Source: Endozoicomonas sp. SCSIO W0465 (lineage in GTDB: Bacteria; Pseudomonadota; Gammaproteobacteria; Pseudomonadales; Endozoicomonadaceae). Taken from it: a stretch of DNA of 64,000 nt. The position numbers were made by a program, and so were the translations under genes. The DNA lies in contig NZ_CP092417.1 in assembly GCF_023716865.1 (NCBI RefSeq), positions 1,900,001 through 1,964,000 of the forward strand, in the 5' to 3' direction. Below the pieces are notes generated by a model. It did not search any database. It was not told the origin of the DNA and worked only from the letters and a program-made list of their open reading frames with translations. This document shows positions 10,107 through 21,162 of this stretch, piece after piece (position 1 is the stretch's first letter; every line of letters begins with the position of its first letter).

Positions 10107-11214
10107 CTCAAGTTACGCACCTTGCTGAAAATCAGCCATTATTGGTGGCATGAAAAATGATCTCATAGAACTTTATTCTGACTACCTGTTGTCGTCGTCT
10201 GGGAAGACCACTGCAACGGGAGTGTCAGAGCTTTTGGATAATGTCTACAGTCATGACCAATTCACCCGATTGCTTTCAAACAATGAGTTTACCAGTCGTG
10301 ACTTATGGCTTTACGTTAAACCCGTCGTGCGACAGGTTGAGTGCAGTGATGGGGTTTTGATCTTTGACGATACGATTCAGGAAAAGCAGTTCAGCAAAGA
10401 GAATGCCCTGAACACCTGGCATTTTGATCATACAAAAAATCGCACCGTGAAAGGTATAAATCTGCTCAATGCACACTACCATGCCGGAGATGCGTCGATT
10501 CCTGTCGCCTATAAATTGATCGAGAAAACCATCCTGTACACCGACTTGAAGACAAAAAAGGTAAGACGATATGCAGAGCAAACCAAAAATGAAATGATGC
10601 GGGAGATGCTGATGATTTGCTGCCATAACCAGCTTATGTTCCGCTATGTCCTTGCAGATAGCTGGTTTTGCTCAAACGACAATATGATGTTTATTCGACA
10701 CGACTGTAATAAACATTTCCTGATGGCGATGAAGTCAAACCGCAAGGTATCCCTCAGTCTGGACGACAAATTACAAGGCCGTTCACAGCGTATAGATACT
10801 GTTGATTTTTCAGAAGATAAGCCTGTACAAGGGTGGATAGCAGGTGTCGATTTCCCTGTTCTGCTATACCGTCAGGTCTTTAAAAACAAAGACGGAAGCA
10901 CAGGCATTCTCTATCTGGTTTGCAGCGATCTTGACTGTGATGCCGAGACTCTCAAGGCAATCTACGAGAAACGGTGGAAAGTCGAGGTCTTCCATAAAAC
11001 GCTGAAATCGAATGCGTCAATGGCCAAGTCACCGGCGCATACTGTGAGAACACAGAGTAATCATATCTTTCTTTCAATTTACTCAGCCTTCAGGTTGGAA
11101 GTATTGTCATTGAAAGTAAATCTGAATCACTTTCAGCTCAGAGCCAAAATCTATATGGCAGGGCTGAAAGCTTCGTTGGGGCAGCTGAGAGAGCTGTTAG
11201 CTGCGTAACTTCAG
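10107..11214 (+). mobile_element. IS701/IS4-superfamily element inside IS66 copy 1
   Basis: 1,108 bp with near-perfect ends: left CTCAAGTTACGCA, right complement CTGAAGTTACGCA. The 8-bp target CTGTTTAA is duplicated at 10099-10106 and 11215-11222. Comparing with the uninterrupted IS66 copies shows that removing the element plus one duplication restores their sequence exactly, which fixes the boundaries. It is therefore younger than IS66 copy 1. Confidence 0.92.
10150..11208 (+). CDS. DDE transposase, IS701-like
   Basis: A 352-residue transposase filling most of its element. The visible DDE pattern is LIFDDTIQEK (first Asp), VLADSWFCS (second Asp), and KRWKVEVFHKTLK with the catalytic Glu in the Y-(2)-R-(3)-E-(6)-K arrangement. 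KNKDGSTGILYLVCSDL is also typical of this group. The frame is complete. The group is often labelled IS701, although the 8-bp duplication differs from the usual IS701 value, so an IS4-related subgroup is possible. Confidence 0.85.
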   Translation: MKNDLIELYSDYLLSSSGKTTATGVSELLDNVYSHDQFTRLLSNNEFTSRDLWLYVKPVVRQVECSDGVLIFDDTIQEKQFSKENALNTWHFDHTKNRTVKGINLLNAHYHAGDASIPVAYKLIEKTILYTDLKTKKVRRYAEQTKNEMMREMLMICCHNQLMFRYVLADSWFCSNDNMMFIRHDCNKHFLMAMKSNRKVSLSLDDKLQGRSQRIDTVDFSEDKPVQGWIAGVDFPVLLYRQVFKNKDGSTGILYLVCSDLDCDAETLKAIYEKRWKVEVFHKTLKSNASMAKSPAHTVRTQSNHIFLSIYSAFRLEVLSLKVNLNHFQLRAKIYMAGLKASLGQLRELLAA

Positions 11215-11653
11215 CTGTTTAAGACAAGTGCCCTGATGCCCTTTCTTTCCACCGGCTTTATTACCAGAAGACTGTCTCAGACTTTTAGGATTGGGTTTTT
11301 CATCCGATGGATCGGTACCTTTCATCTGCGGAAAGGTCGTCAGAATGATCTGGAGAATTACTGTTTTTACAAGGTTTTTGATAACCATCAGACGATGGCG
11401 GCTTGCTGCTGTTTTGACTGTTCTTGCCAACCTTTTCTTCCAATTCTCGACATCGCTCTTCCAGACAGGCAACTCTCATCCGCAGCTCTGCATTCTCTTT
11501 CAAGAGAATCTCAGCCGACATAGTTGCGGGTAGTTCTGGAATCATGCTGGCGAATATTGTGGAAAAATGGTGCTTAAGAGGATGGTATAAAAATCAGAAA
11601 ATTCCAGATTTATGTGGGGGTGCTGAACAGTTACAATAATTTTACTCACACTG

Positions 11654-13045
11654 TTGCCGCTGATCGTGATTTCAGTGGCGATCACTACCATCTACCAACG
11701 TCAGACAAAAATATTGTCTGAACAGGAAATTGCCACATTTGAACGTAATCTTCTGGCCTCCAAGCGGACCGAGCTGAAACATTATGTGGAACTGGCGCTG
11801 GCAACCATCGGAGACCCTCTCAGTCGGCTGACGCAAGGTGCATCCCGTTCCACTGTAGAGCAGGAAGTCAAGGAGATATTATCAGCCCTGCATTATGGTG
11901 AGGATGGTTATTTTTTCGCGTACTCAATGGATGGTGTCAACCATGTGCATCCGGTTCAGCCCTATTTAATTGGCCAGAATTTGCTGGATATACAGGACAG
12001 TGATGGTAAGCACCTGATACGGAATCTGTTGCACCATGCCAGCCAGGGAGGGGGTTATGAACGTTATAAATGGAGAAAGCCTTCGAAAAATGGGACAGAG
12101 GATAAATTAGCCTATGTTGTCAACATTCCGGAATTGGGCTGGATGCTGGGCACCGGGATATATCTGGATGATGTCATGCTGGAAGTGTCAGGTATCAGGG
12201 AAGATGTTGAAAATAATATCCAGAACACACTGCTCACTGTCAGTGGCATTGTAGCGATTTCGGTTATTGTGATTATCCTGACGGGATTGATTATCAACAT
12301 CCGTGAAACACAACTGGCCAACCGGCGACTGCAGGAAATTGCGCAAAACTCATTAAAACTCCAGGTTAACCAGCGTCGGGCATTCTCCCGGGAGTTGCAC
12401 GACGGCATAAATCAGCTTCTGGTTTCCACCCGGTTATGGATCAACCTGGTGGATAAAAAGTGGGGGCAGGACGTCGCCAGGCAGCACCTTCAAAAAGCCA
12501 TGGGCACGATTGATCAGGCTATGGTTGAAGTTCGTCGTGTATCCCATGATCTGCGTCCGGTATTGATGGACGATCTCGGCCTTGAGGCCGCCTTAAAGGA
12601 AATGCTGAAAGGCCTGTCTGAACGTCAGCAGATTCGAGTGATTACCCGCATTCATCTGCAGCAATCACTGCCTGATATTCTTGAAATCACCATCTACCGT
12701 ATTATCCAGGAAGCCCTGACAAATATCGAAAAACACTCAGAAGCCACTGAAATTTCAGTGAGCGTGCAGATGCATAGCGATGTCGTGACGCTGACTATAG
12801 AAGACAATGGGGTTGGTATTCCCAAACGAAAAAAAACCGGGCTTGGCCTGAATAATATGAAAGAGAGAGCGGAGCTTCTGGGAGGAACGCTTCAGATCAA
12901 TTATCGGAATGCAACTCGTGAAAATGGCAAAAAAAAACCACTGCCGGGCACCAGCATCAGCGCCATTTTTTACCTGACAGCGGTTTATAAAGGAAAGGTT
13001 CCGGAATCTTATGGAAACAGAAATTCGAGTCTTGCTGGCAGATGA
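11654..13045 (+). CDS. Sensor histidine kinase (sCache, HisKA_3), 5'-truncated
   Basis: A membrane sensor kinase probably paired with the downstream regulator. The frame is open back to the IS66 end at 11634 and has hydrophobic residues there (LLTLLPLIVIS), so the native start codon and the first residues of helix 1 were lost. The coordinates given start at a TTG that lacks a ribosome-binding site. It has a periplasmic single-Cache domain at about residues 20-175 (GEDGYFFAYSMDG, LGWMLGTGIYLDD), a second membrane helix at about 192-214, the phosphoacceptor His249 in RELHDGINQ, and an ATPase domain with QEALTNIEKHS, DNGVGIP and GLGLNNMKERA. Its position after dctPQM suggests it senses the TRAP substrate. 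Expression may be impaired. Confidence 0.85.
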   Translation: MPLIVISVAITTIYQRQTKILSEQEIATFERNLLASKRTELKHYVELALATIGDPLSRLTQGASRSTVEQEVKEILSALHYGEDGYFFAYSMDGVNHVHPVQPYLIGQNLLDIQDSDGKHLIRNLLHHASQGGGYERYKWRKPSKNGTEDKLAYVVNIPELGWMLGTGIYLDDVMLEVSGIREDVENNIQNTLLTVSGIVAISVIVIILTGLIINIRETQLANRRLQEIAQNSLKLQVNQRRAFSRELHDGINQLLVSTRLWINLVDKKWGQDVARQHLQKAMGTIDQAMVEVRRVSHDLRPVLMDDLGLEAALKEMLKGLSERQQIRVITRIHLQQSLPDILEITIYRIIQEALTNIEKHSEATEISVSVQMHSDVVTLTIEDNGVGIPKRKKTGLGLNNMKERAELLGGTLQINYRNATRENGKKKPLPGTSISAIFYLTAVYKGKVPESYGNRNSSLAGR

Positions 13046-13673
13046 TCACCCGATGGTTCGTGAGGGGCTGAAAGCCAGCCTTGATGGAGAAAGTGGCATC
13101 CATATTATTGCCAGTGTCGATAATGGTGAAGACGCCATTCAAGCTGCTAAAGCCCTTTCACCGGACGTGATGCTTATGGATATTTCCATGCCGGTTATGG
13201 GAGGCATCGAAGTAATTTCGATGTTATCCCGGGAAATGCCGGATATCAAAGTGTTGCCACTGACCATGCATGAAGAGAGGGAGTATATTCATAAACTGGT
13301 GCAATTGGGTGCCTGTGGTTACGTTCTGAAAAACGTTGATGCGGAAGAAATTATTCTGGCGATTCAAACGGTGCACAGAGGCGGCACCTTTTTCAGTTCC
13401 GGTACGTCCAAATACCTCATTGGCACCAACAATGATGCTTCGGGGAGTAAACATACGACTCTGACCCAGCGAGAAGAGTCTGTCCTGGCCCTGGTTGCCG
13501 AGGGATTATGCAACAAAGAGATAGCGGAACAGCTGTCTATTTCCGTCAGAACTGCCGAGGTTCACCGGCAAAATATCCGGAAAAAACTTAATATCAAAAC
13601 AGCGGCGGGATTAGTGCGCTACGCGCTTGAGGAAGCAAAGTGCATTATAAAGGGCGATTGTAATAAACAGTGA
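13011..13673 (+). CDS. Response regulator, NarL/FixJ family
   Basis: A 220-residue two-component regulator overlapping the kinase gene by 35 bp. The receiver domain (about 1-120) has the acidic pair in LADDHPMVREGL, the phosphoacceptor Asp57 in LMDISMPVMGG, and a conserved Lys in YVLKNVD. The C-terminal LuxR-type helix-turn-helix (about 150-205) contains LTQREESVLALVAEG, NKEIAEQLSIS and RTAEVHRQNIRKKL. It probably controls the TRAP operon; the palindrome at 4291-4310 is a candidate site. Proline replaces the usual Ser/Thr-region residue in VLPLTMHEE, which might affect signalling; I draw no firm conclusion. Confidence 0.92.
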   Translation: METEIRVLLADDHPMVREGLKASLDGESGIHIIASVDNGEDAIQAAKALSPDVMLMDISMPVMGGIEVISMLSREMPDIKVLPLTMHEEREYIHKLVQLGACGYVLKNVDAEEIILAIQTVHRGGTFFSSGTSKYLIGTNNDASGSKHTTLTQREESVLALVAEGLCNKEIAEQLSISVRTAEVHRQNIRKKLNIKTAAGLVRYALEEAKCIIKGDCNKQ

Positions 13674-13884
13674 ACACCTATTATTCGGAGGGCCTGTTGA
13701 TCTTTCACTTTGGTAACCCGTTATAACTGCAGATTAGGCTGGTTATTGATCTTGATCCGTCTGAAACCAGTCGTCAGCTTCGATCAGCACTCATCAGTGA
13801 GTATTAATCAGAGTTTTTCAGACTGATTTCAATACAGGTTTGAAACGTCAACGATCCCTTCGATTACCGGCTTGAAGCACAATA

Positions 13885-14268
13885 TTAATGTTGCGCAATA
13901 GCCTCAATTTCTACCAGTGCATCTTTCGGCAGACGGGCAACTTCTACGCAGGACCGGGCAGGATAACCAGCGCCCAGCCCATCAAAGAACTGTTGGTAGA
14001 CCTCATTAACCGTGGCAAAGGTATTCAGGTCTTTCACAAATACCGTCATTTTAAACACGGCGTTCATGGTCAGGCCGGAAGCTTCAATAATTGCCTGGAC
14101 ATTTTTCAAAGACTGCAGAGCCTGTGCAGCCACGTCTTCTGGCATTTCCCCGGTCACCGGATCAATGGGCAGCTGACCAGAGGTAAATACCAGAGAGCCA
14201 GTGTCTACTGCCTGTACATAGGGACCGATAGCTGCAGGTGCTTTTTCGGTATTGATGACTTCAGCCAT
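13885..14268 (-). CDS. ridA: RidA family 2-iminobutanoate/2-iminopropanoate deaminase
   Basis: A 127-residue RidA/YjgF protein that hydrolyses reactive enamine/imine intermediates from PLP enzymes. It is full length. Signature residues include GPYVQAV near the N terminus, TSGQLPIDP, and the catalytic arginine in YPARSCVEVARLPKDALVEIEAIA. It is transcribed toward the response regulator gene; the 211-bp gap between their 3' ends holds no gene. No partner gene is adjacent on the same strand within 220 bp. Confidence 0.95.
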   Translation of the reverse strand: MAEVINTEKAPAAIGPYVQAVDTGSLVFTSGQLPIDPVTGEMPEDVAAQALQSLKNVQAIIEASGLTMNAVFKMTVFVKDLNTFATVNEVYQQFFDGLGAGYPARSCVEVARLPKDALVEIEAIAQH

Positions 14269-14495
14269 TCACTTCTTCCTTCTTGATGATCGATGGTTTT
14301 TTCAACGCAACCGGCAATATCGCCTTCCTGCACGGCAACAAGACACCCATTTTGTGGCGGGTGAAGATGTTGTTATTCCGCAGAGATGAGGCGATCCGGG
14401 AAAAGTCGTTCTGATTATATAGAAACAGGAGAGACTGTTTTTTGATGTCCATCATGACCGCCTTGTTTTGTGATATTAAAGAACCCGGTCATGTC

Positions 14496-15671
14496 TCAAT
14501 CACTTCTTAACTCATTACTGGGTGATATCGGTGTTGGCAGCCTGAACACCACCAGATAGGTAGACACGATAAAGGTGAGAATGGCAGCCCCTTCGATAAG
14601 TAATGCGGTTTCCTGCTGAATTTTTCCTGCCGTCATGGCTCCATAGGCCAAGAGAAGTGAGAACTCACTGCTCTGGCCAAGGCGCAATCCCATCTCTCCC
14701 GCATTATCGTTTCGCTCTCCTGTCAAATGCTGCAACAGGTATTTGAACAGTACTGGTTTGGTGATTAAGACGATCGCTGATGTTAATAGTATGGCCACCA
14801 GCAAATGGCTTTTTAGTATTGGATCGAACTGGGCGCCTACCGAAAAGAAGAACAGAATCAGAAAGAACTCCCGCAACGGCTTTAAGCCCTCAGCAATAAA
14901 CAGTGAGATCGGGGAGGTGGCAATACTGACTCCGGCAATAAAGGCACCGATCTCATGGGATAGTCCAAAGGACTCAGCAAGCTGCGCTGCAGTAAGACAC
15001 CAGCCCAGAGAAACCAGGAAGATATACTCAGAAATAATGTCAAAACGCCCCATGAGCGGTAGCAGCACATAACGGACAAAACACCAGGCACCCAGGGCAA
15101 AGGCACAGGTTTTCAACGGCAGTAACAGTGCATCGATATGAGCGCCATCGTTGCTGCTGTATAGAATCAGAATAGTCAGAATGGCCAGAATATCCTCGAA
15201 CAGCAGGATGCTGATCATGACTTCGCCGGTTCTTTTGTGGTGCAGCGTGGTGGTCGGGATCAGCTTTAAACTGAGCACGGTACTGGAAAAGGCAAGGGCC
15301 AGACCAGCGATTAATGCTTCCATCAATGGAAAACCAAAGAGAAGGACAAGAGCGGCACAGATCATGACACCAACAGCGCTCAGGCAGAGAAAGGTGACCA
15401 GGGCCGTTTGTTTGAGCTGTTTTAGCAGGTTTCTGGGATGAAGGTGTAACCCTAGCAGAAACATCAGCAGAATAATCCCCATCGTGGAGACTGCTTCAAT
15501 ATGTCCATCATCTATGACGACATTCAGGCCATGAGGGCCAATCAGCATACCAAGACCTATATAAGCGAGAATAATGGGCTGCTTCAGCCAGACAAACAGA
15601 GTGCCCAGTAAGGATGCACCACCAAATATGACGGCCATTTCCAGAACGAGATGTTCAAACGATCCTTGCAC
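14496..15671 (-). CDS. Cation:proton antiporter, CPA2 (KefB/NhaS-like)
   Basis: A 391-residue integral membrane protein with 11-13 hydrophobic segments of the Na+/H+ exchanger fold. The family stretch LGMLIGPHGLN lies near the N terminus, FSSTVLSLKLI and LLFEDILAIL hold the acidic residue of the transport path, and LSHEIGAFIAGVSI follows. It ends soon after the membrane domain, so it lacks the C-terminal RCK/TrkA-N nucleotide-binding domain of KefB/KefC. The transported cation (Na+ or K+) cannot be decided from sequence. The 227 bp between its stop and ridA contain only weak short frames that I do not support as genes. Confidence 0.88.
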   Translation of the reverse strand: MQGSFEHLVLEMAVIFGGASLLGTLFVWLKQPIILAYIGLGMLIGPHGLNVVIDDGHIEAVSTMGIILLMFLLGLHLHPRNLLKQLKQTALVTFLCLSAVGVMICAALVLLFGFPLMEALIAGLALAFSSTVLSLKLIPTTTLHHKRTGEVMISILLFEDILAILTILILYSSNDGAHIDALLLPLKTCAFALGAWCFVRYVLLPLMGRFDIISEYIFLVSLGWCLTAAQLAESFGLSHEIGAFIAGVSIATSPISLFIAEGLKPLREFFLILFFFSVGAQFDPILKSHLLVAILLTSAIVLITKPVLFKYLLQHLTGERNDNAGEMGLRLGQSSEFSLLLAYGAMTAGKIQQETALLIEGAAILTFIVSTYLVVFRLPTPISPSNELRSD

Positions 15672-15748
15672 AACAGTAACCTTGAGTTGGAAAATAAAAA
15701 TCCACTTGAGAATAGTTGGCTTCAGGGGAAGGGTTGTGTAGCGCTATA

Positions 15749-15926
15749 AGTTTTTTGGCTCTTTTCGGGTTACAGACTGCTCTGCAATGAAAATTGGCCA
15801 AAGGCCTTGATATACAATGCCTTCAGGAAACTGCTGGCTAAATATTGCCAAGCCCTGCCACAGGAGGATTCCAGCCTGATTTATGAAATCAGCAGTCTGC
15901 AATACGAAAAGAGCCAGTTTTTTTTA
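15749..15926. repeat. Inverted-repeat element, possible MITE
   Basis: Two arms of about 27 bases are complementary with few mismatches: left TGGCTCTTTTCGGGTTACAG near 15756, right ending CGAAAAGAGCCAG near 15917. They are separated by roughly 110 bp and flanked by T/A runs. The element sits in the 343-bp gap (15672-16014) between the antiporter and the small hypothetical gene, and nothing else was recognised there. It is too large for a terminator and may be a miniature transposable element. Confidence 0.5.
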
Positions 15927-16014
15927 AGTTGTCCAGAAGGCAGGTTAATTAACTGAGAAAGGGACGATGAATCAGAGTAACACCTTGAAGAAAGCAGACA
16001 CTGCTGCTTTCCAG

Positions 16015-16416
16015 TTATAAATTATTAGGCCACTTGATCAGCTTTTCCTGCCCGCGTTCATCCAGCTGCCACCATTCATCCATATCAGCGCCTTCCTGCC
16101 AGGGGCCAGAGTTACAGCGAACCCGGCATTGGCCATAAGCCTGAAGACTCCGGGCACACTGGGTGTCATCCTGCCAGGGGGTGCCTGTGGTTTTAAACCA
16201 GATGCTGGTCCAGGCCTTGCCAACAGCGCTTTCAACAATCATGACAGGAATCGTTTTGTCCTGCCGGGTTACTTCCATGTCATGCACCACCTTGCCGCTG
16301 TTCACTGGCACAACGCTATCAAAGGTGTCATTCAACCAATCAATAATAGCCTCAAGCGAGAGGTCCTTGGCATAAACTTCAATATCGTCGACTTTTGATG
16401 GATCAAGACTGCTCAT
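16015..16416 (-). CDS. Conserved hypothetical protein downstream of dapE
   Basis: A 133-residue soluble protein that I do not recognise by family name. It is acidic at the N terminus and rich in Trp in the C-terminal half (KAWTSIWF, MDEWWQLDERG). A CARSLQAYGQCRVRCNSGPW segment has three Cys that could bind metal or form disulfides; this is speculative. It starts 10 bp after dapE ends and is the last gene of the nth-GH84-dapE group. The coupling suggests cotranscription but does not define a function. Confidence 0.75.
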   Translation of the reverse strand: MSSLDPSKVDDIEVYAKDLSLEAIIDWLNDTFDSVVPVNSGKVVHDMEVTRQDKTIPVMIVESAVGKAWTSIWFKTTGTPWQDDTQCARSLQAYGQCRVRCNSGPWQEGADMDEWWQLDERGQEKLIKWPNNL

Positions 16417-16426
16417 TTGAGAAACG

Positions 16427-17584
<1,158 letters not shown>

Positions 17585-17633
17585 TTATTCTGGTATAAAC
17601 GATATTCGAGTGAAATTGTGATGCAGTCTAGCA

Positions 17634-18686
17634 TTATTCACCGGACTGCAACCAATTGAGTATTTCACCAGTAAAAGGCTGTTCCTGGTCAGACTGAAAC
17701 TGTGCAAAGACGTTTTCCAGTCGTTGACGGGTAAAACCGGAAAAATTATGTGTGCCTTCCTCGGTAAGATAGATCAGGTTATCTTCGATGGCAGATGCCA
17801 GCGCTATACCACAAAGATCGTTCACTGCCTTTTTGAAGCTGGCATGGCCATCAAACCGGTCTTTTTGCTGGTAAAGGTCAGAAAGCGTGGCCAGAGGTAT
17901 CATCGATAACCAGGGCTGGATCATCGGGTTGGCGGCATGGCCACTGCACCATTCACTGATTTGCCATGGGCGGCCTGAGAAGGTGTAAAGTCTGAGCCGG
18001 TGCTTCAGCCAGTCGGGATCATTCACCGGATAGTTGTCCCACAGAAAGGGCTTGCGTTGAAAGTGATCCGTTATCTCCTGCAAGCCTGACTGGTCATAGC
18101 CCAGGGAGATTACGTGGTCTCCGGTCCAGAAAATCTCAAACTGTGGGTCCAGGTATTGGCCGAGATCGGACCAGTAGCGCTCAGGCATCGCACCATAAAT
18201 TCGCTGAAGTAAAGGGTCTTTGGAGTAGTATGTGCCCACTACAATAAACTGGGTCGCCGTGCTTTCTCCGGCAATAAATTCGGCAATTTCAGCCTGTTTT
18301 TTTGCCAGATCATCAATATCGTTACTGAAATCATCAAAGAGAATGCACAGTATCTCCGGGTTCAGCTGATTGATGCTGGTAATTTTCTTTTTTAACGCTT
18401 CACGGTTTTTCTGACCGAGCTCCCGCACATGAAAGGGGGTGAGCCCGATGCCGAACCGAACCCCCTGTTGTTGAAGCTCAGAACCCAGTTTTTTCAGTTG
18501 ATTCAATTGATTTTCTGGCCAGGGCTGATCCCATTGCTCGCGAAGATAAGGATCCTTTTTTGGTGCATAAATATAGAAATCGAAGCCTTTTCCGGCACAG
18601 AAACGGGCATAGGCATTTCTGGATGCCCAGGACCACTGGTTTTCTTTATCGTAAAGCCCTTCGATGATGCCATAGCGGAACGTCAT
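17634..18686 (-). CDS. GH84-type beta-N-acetylglucosaminidase (O-GlcNAcase-like), no signal peptide
   Basis: A 350-residue protein matching the catalytic domain of glycoside hydrolase family 84. YGIIEGLYDKENQWSWASRN at the N terminus matches the family G-(I/V)-(I/V)-E-G-F-Y start. It is followed by FCAGKGFDFYIYAPKKDPY and the tandem catalytic aspartates Asp118-Asp119 in ILFDDFSND. Known family members use substrate-assisted hydrolysis of terminal beta-O-GlcNAc. The domain stands nearly alone, with no signal peptide and no carbohydrate-binding modules, so it appears cytoplasmic. It sits between nth and dapE on one strand with about 50-bp gaps. The natural substrate is unknown. Confidence 0.8.
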   Translation of the reverse strand: MTFRYGIIEGLYDKENQWSWASRNAYARFCAGKGFDFYIYAPKKDPYLREQWDQPWPENQLNQLKKLGSELQQQGVRFGIGLTPFHVRELGQKNREALKKKITSINQLNPEILCILFDDFSNDIDDLAKKQAEIAEFIAGESTATQFIVVGTYYSKDPLLQRIYGAMPERYWSDLGQYLDPQFEIFWTGDHVISLGYDQSGLQEITDHFQRKPFLWDNYPVNDPDWLKHRLRLYTFSGRPWQISEWCSGHAANPMIQPWLSMIPLATLSDLYQQKDRFDGHASFKKAVNDLCGIALASAIEDNLIYLTEEGTHNFSGFTRQRLENVFAQFQSDQEQPFTGEILNWLQSGE

Positions 18687-18736
18687 CAGCAGATATCTCC
18701 TTGTCTAAACCGTTTTGATGAAATGCAGACCTTAGC

Positions 18737-19369
18737 TTAAGACGTTTTCTGTTGATACTCACAAAGATCTTCAATGATGCAGCTACCACACTGTGGTTTT
18801 CTTGCCTTACAGACGTAACGACCGTGCAGGATCAGCCAGTGATGCGCGTCCATCAGGAACTCTTTGGGAACCAGTCTTACCAGCCGCTTTTCAACTTCCA
18901 GTACGTCCTTGCCAGGGGCAATACCGGTCCTGTTCGATACCCGGAAAATATGGGTATCCACGGCCATGGTGGGTTGATTAAACGCGGTATTTAAAACGAC
19001 GTTCGCTGTTTTTCGTCCGACGCCGGGAAGCGCTTCGAGTGCTTTCCGGTTATCTGGTACCACGCTATTGTGCTTATCAATCAGAATCTGACAGGTTTTG
19101 ATGACATTTTCTGCCTTGGCATTAAATAACCCAATGGTTTTGATGTACTCCTTCAGGCCGTCAACGCCCAGAGCAAGGATTGCTTCAGGCGTATTGGCAA
19201 CCGGATACAGCTTATCAGTGGCTTTGTTGACCCCCACATCGGTAGCCTGTGCCGACAGGATAACCGCCACAAGCAGTTCAAAAGGCGTACTGTAGTTTAA
19301 CTCAGTCGTTGGGTTGGGGTTGGCATCCCGCAGTCGGGTGAAAATCTGCGTTCGTTTTTCCTTGTTCAT
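18737..19369 (-). CDS. nth: Endonuclease III
   Basis: A 210-residue DNA glycosylase/AP lyase for oxidised pyrimidines. The helix-hairpin-helix LPGVGRKTANVVL carries the catalytic Lys, and the catalytic Asp is in MAVDTHIFRVSNR. The [4Fe-4S] cluster motif C-x6-C-x2-C-x5-C is visible at the C terminus (CKARKPQCGSCIIEDLC). In many gammaproteobacteria nth directly follows rsxE. Here it has the same orientation but is 6.7 kb away, with unrelated genes in between. Confidence 0.97.
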   Translation of the reverse strand: MNKEKRTQIFTRLRDANPNPTTELNYSTPFELLVAVILSAQATDVGVNKATDKLYPVANTPEAILALGVDGLKEYIKTIGLFNAKAENVIKTCQILIDKHNSVVPDNRKALEALPGVGRKTANVVLNTAFNQPTMAVDTHIFRVSNRTGIAPGKDVLEVEKRLVRLVPKEFLMDAHHWLILHGRYVCKARKPQCGSCIIEDLCEYQQKTS

Positions 19370-19515
19370 CCTTTGGCCTGTTAGAAAAGTATAAAAATCA
19401 GAGTGAGATTATTTTAATGCCAAACAAGGTGAAGAGTCCCCCGGTAAGGTAATTCTTATGGTTCTGCCTGTGTAGCCGACCATTTTCAGTAATGATTTAT
19501 TGCAAGGGGGGATGC

Positions 19516-20973
<1,458 letters not shown>

Positions 20974-21033
20974 CCAAGTCAGATGCCATCAGCCGGGTGT
21001 TCTGGTGGTGTAATTTTAATCGTTCGGTTATTT

Positions 21034-21075
21034 CCGCTCTCAAACCAGGGCGCTTCCGCCCTGGTTTGAGAGCGG
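21034..21075. terminator. 19-bp perfect inverted repeat between convergent genes
   Basis: The left arm CCGCTCTCAAACCAGGGCG and its exact complement are separated by a CTTC loop. It lies between the 3' ends of the di-heme gene (plus) and the DUF3943 gene (minus), the usual place for a shared bidirectional terminator. No strong T-run follows on either side, so intrinsic termination is probable rather than certain. Confidence 0.7.
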
Positions 21076-21162
21076 AACCTGTCAGGATATTAGCGGGTTA
21101 CATCCGAAAGGTCATGACCAGACCAAGGTAGTCCCGGTCTTCATCCTGATCCTGTACCTGAT

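Larger units (their letters stand above)
8914..11545 (-). pseudogene. IS66 transposase (TnpC), split and frameshifted
   Basis: The 504-residue transposase seen intact at 47264 and 51418 is present here in pieces. The N-terminal part lies at about 11223-11545 and the C-terminal part at 8914-10098, separated by the IS701-like element. Independently, one extra base near 11321 (TTCATC where the intact copies read TTATC) shifts the frame after residue 75 or so. The catalytic segments AGADETG, HDHWKSY and NGSERDVR remain in the large fragment. This copy is inactive in cis. Confidence 0.9.
8910..11634 (-). mobile_element. IS66-family element copy 1, interrupted by an IS701-like element
   Basis: The ends GTAACTATTCAGCAC and GTGCTGAACAGTTAC are identical to those of copies 2-4. 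After removing the 1,108-bp insertion and its 8-bp duplication, the element is about 1.6 kb with one transposase gene, as in the ISBst12-like IS66 subgroup. Unlike the other copies, the flanking 8-mers (AAATAATC and AATAATTT) are not a duplication. The left flank is the truncated ISKra4 gene and the right flank is a 5'-truncated sensor kinase, so this copy marks a deletion or recombination junction. Confidence 0.92.

Noticed and set aside
14261..14455. 64-codon minus-strand frame after the antiporter gene
   Set aside because: It overlaps the ridA start, has no recognisable domain and no ribosome-binding site worth naming.
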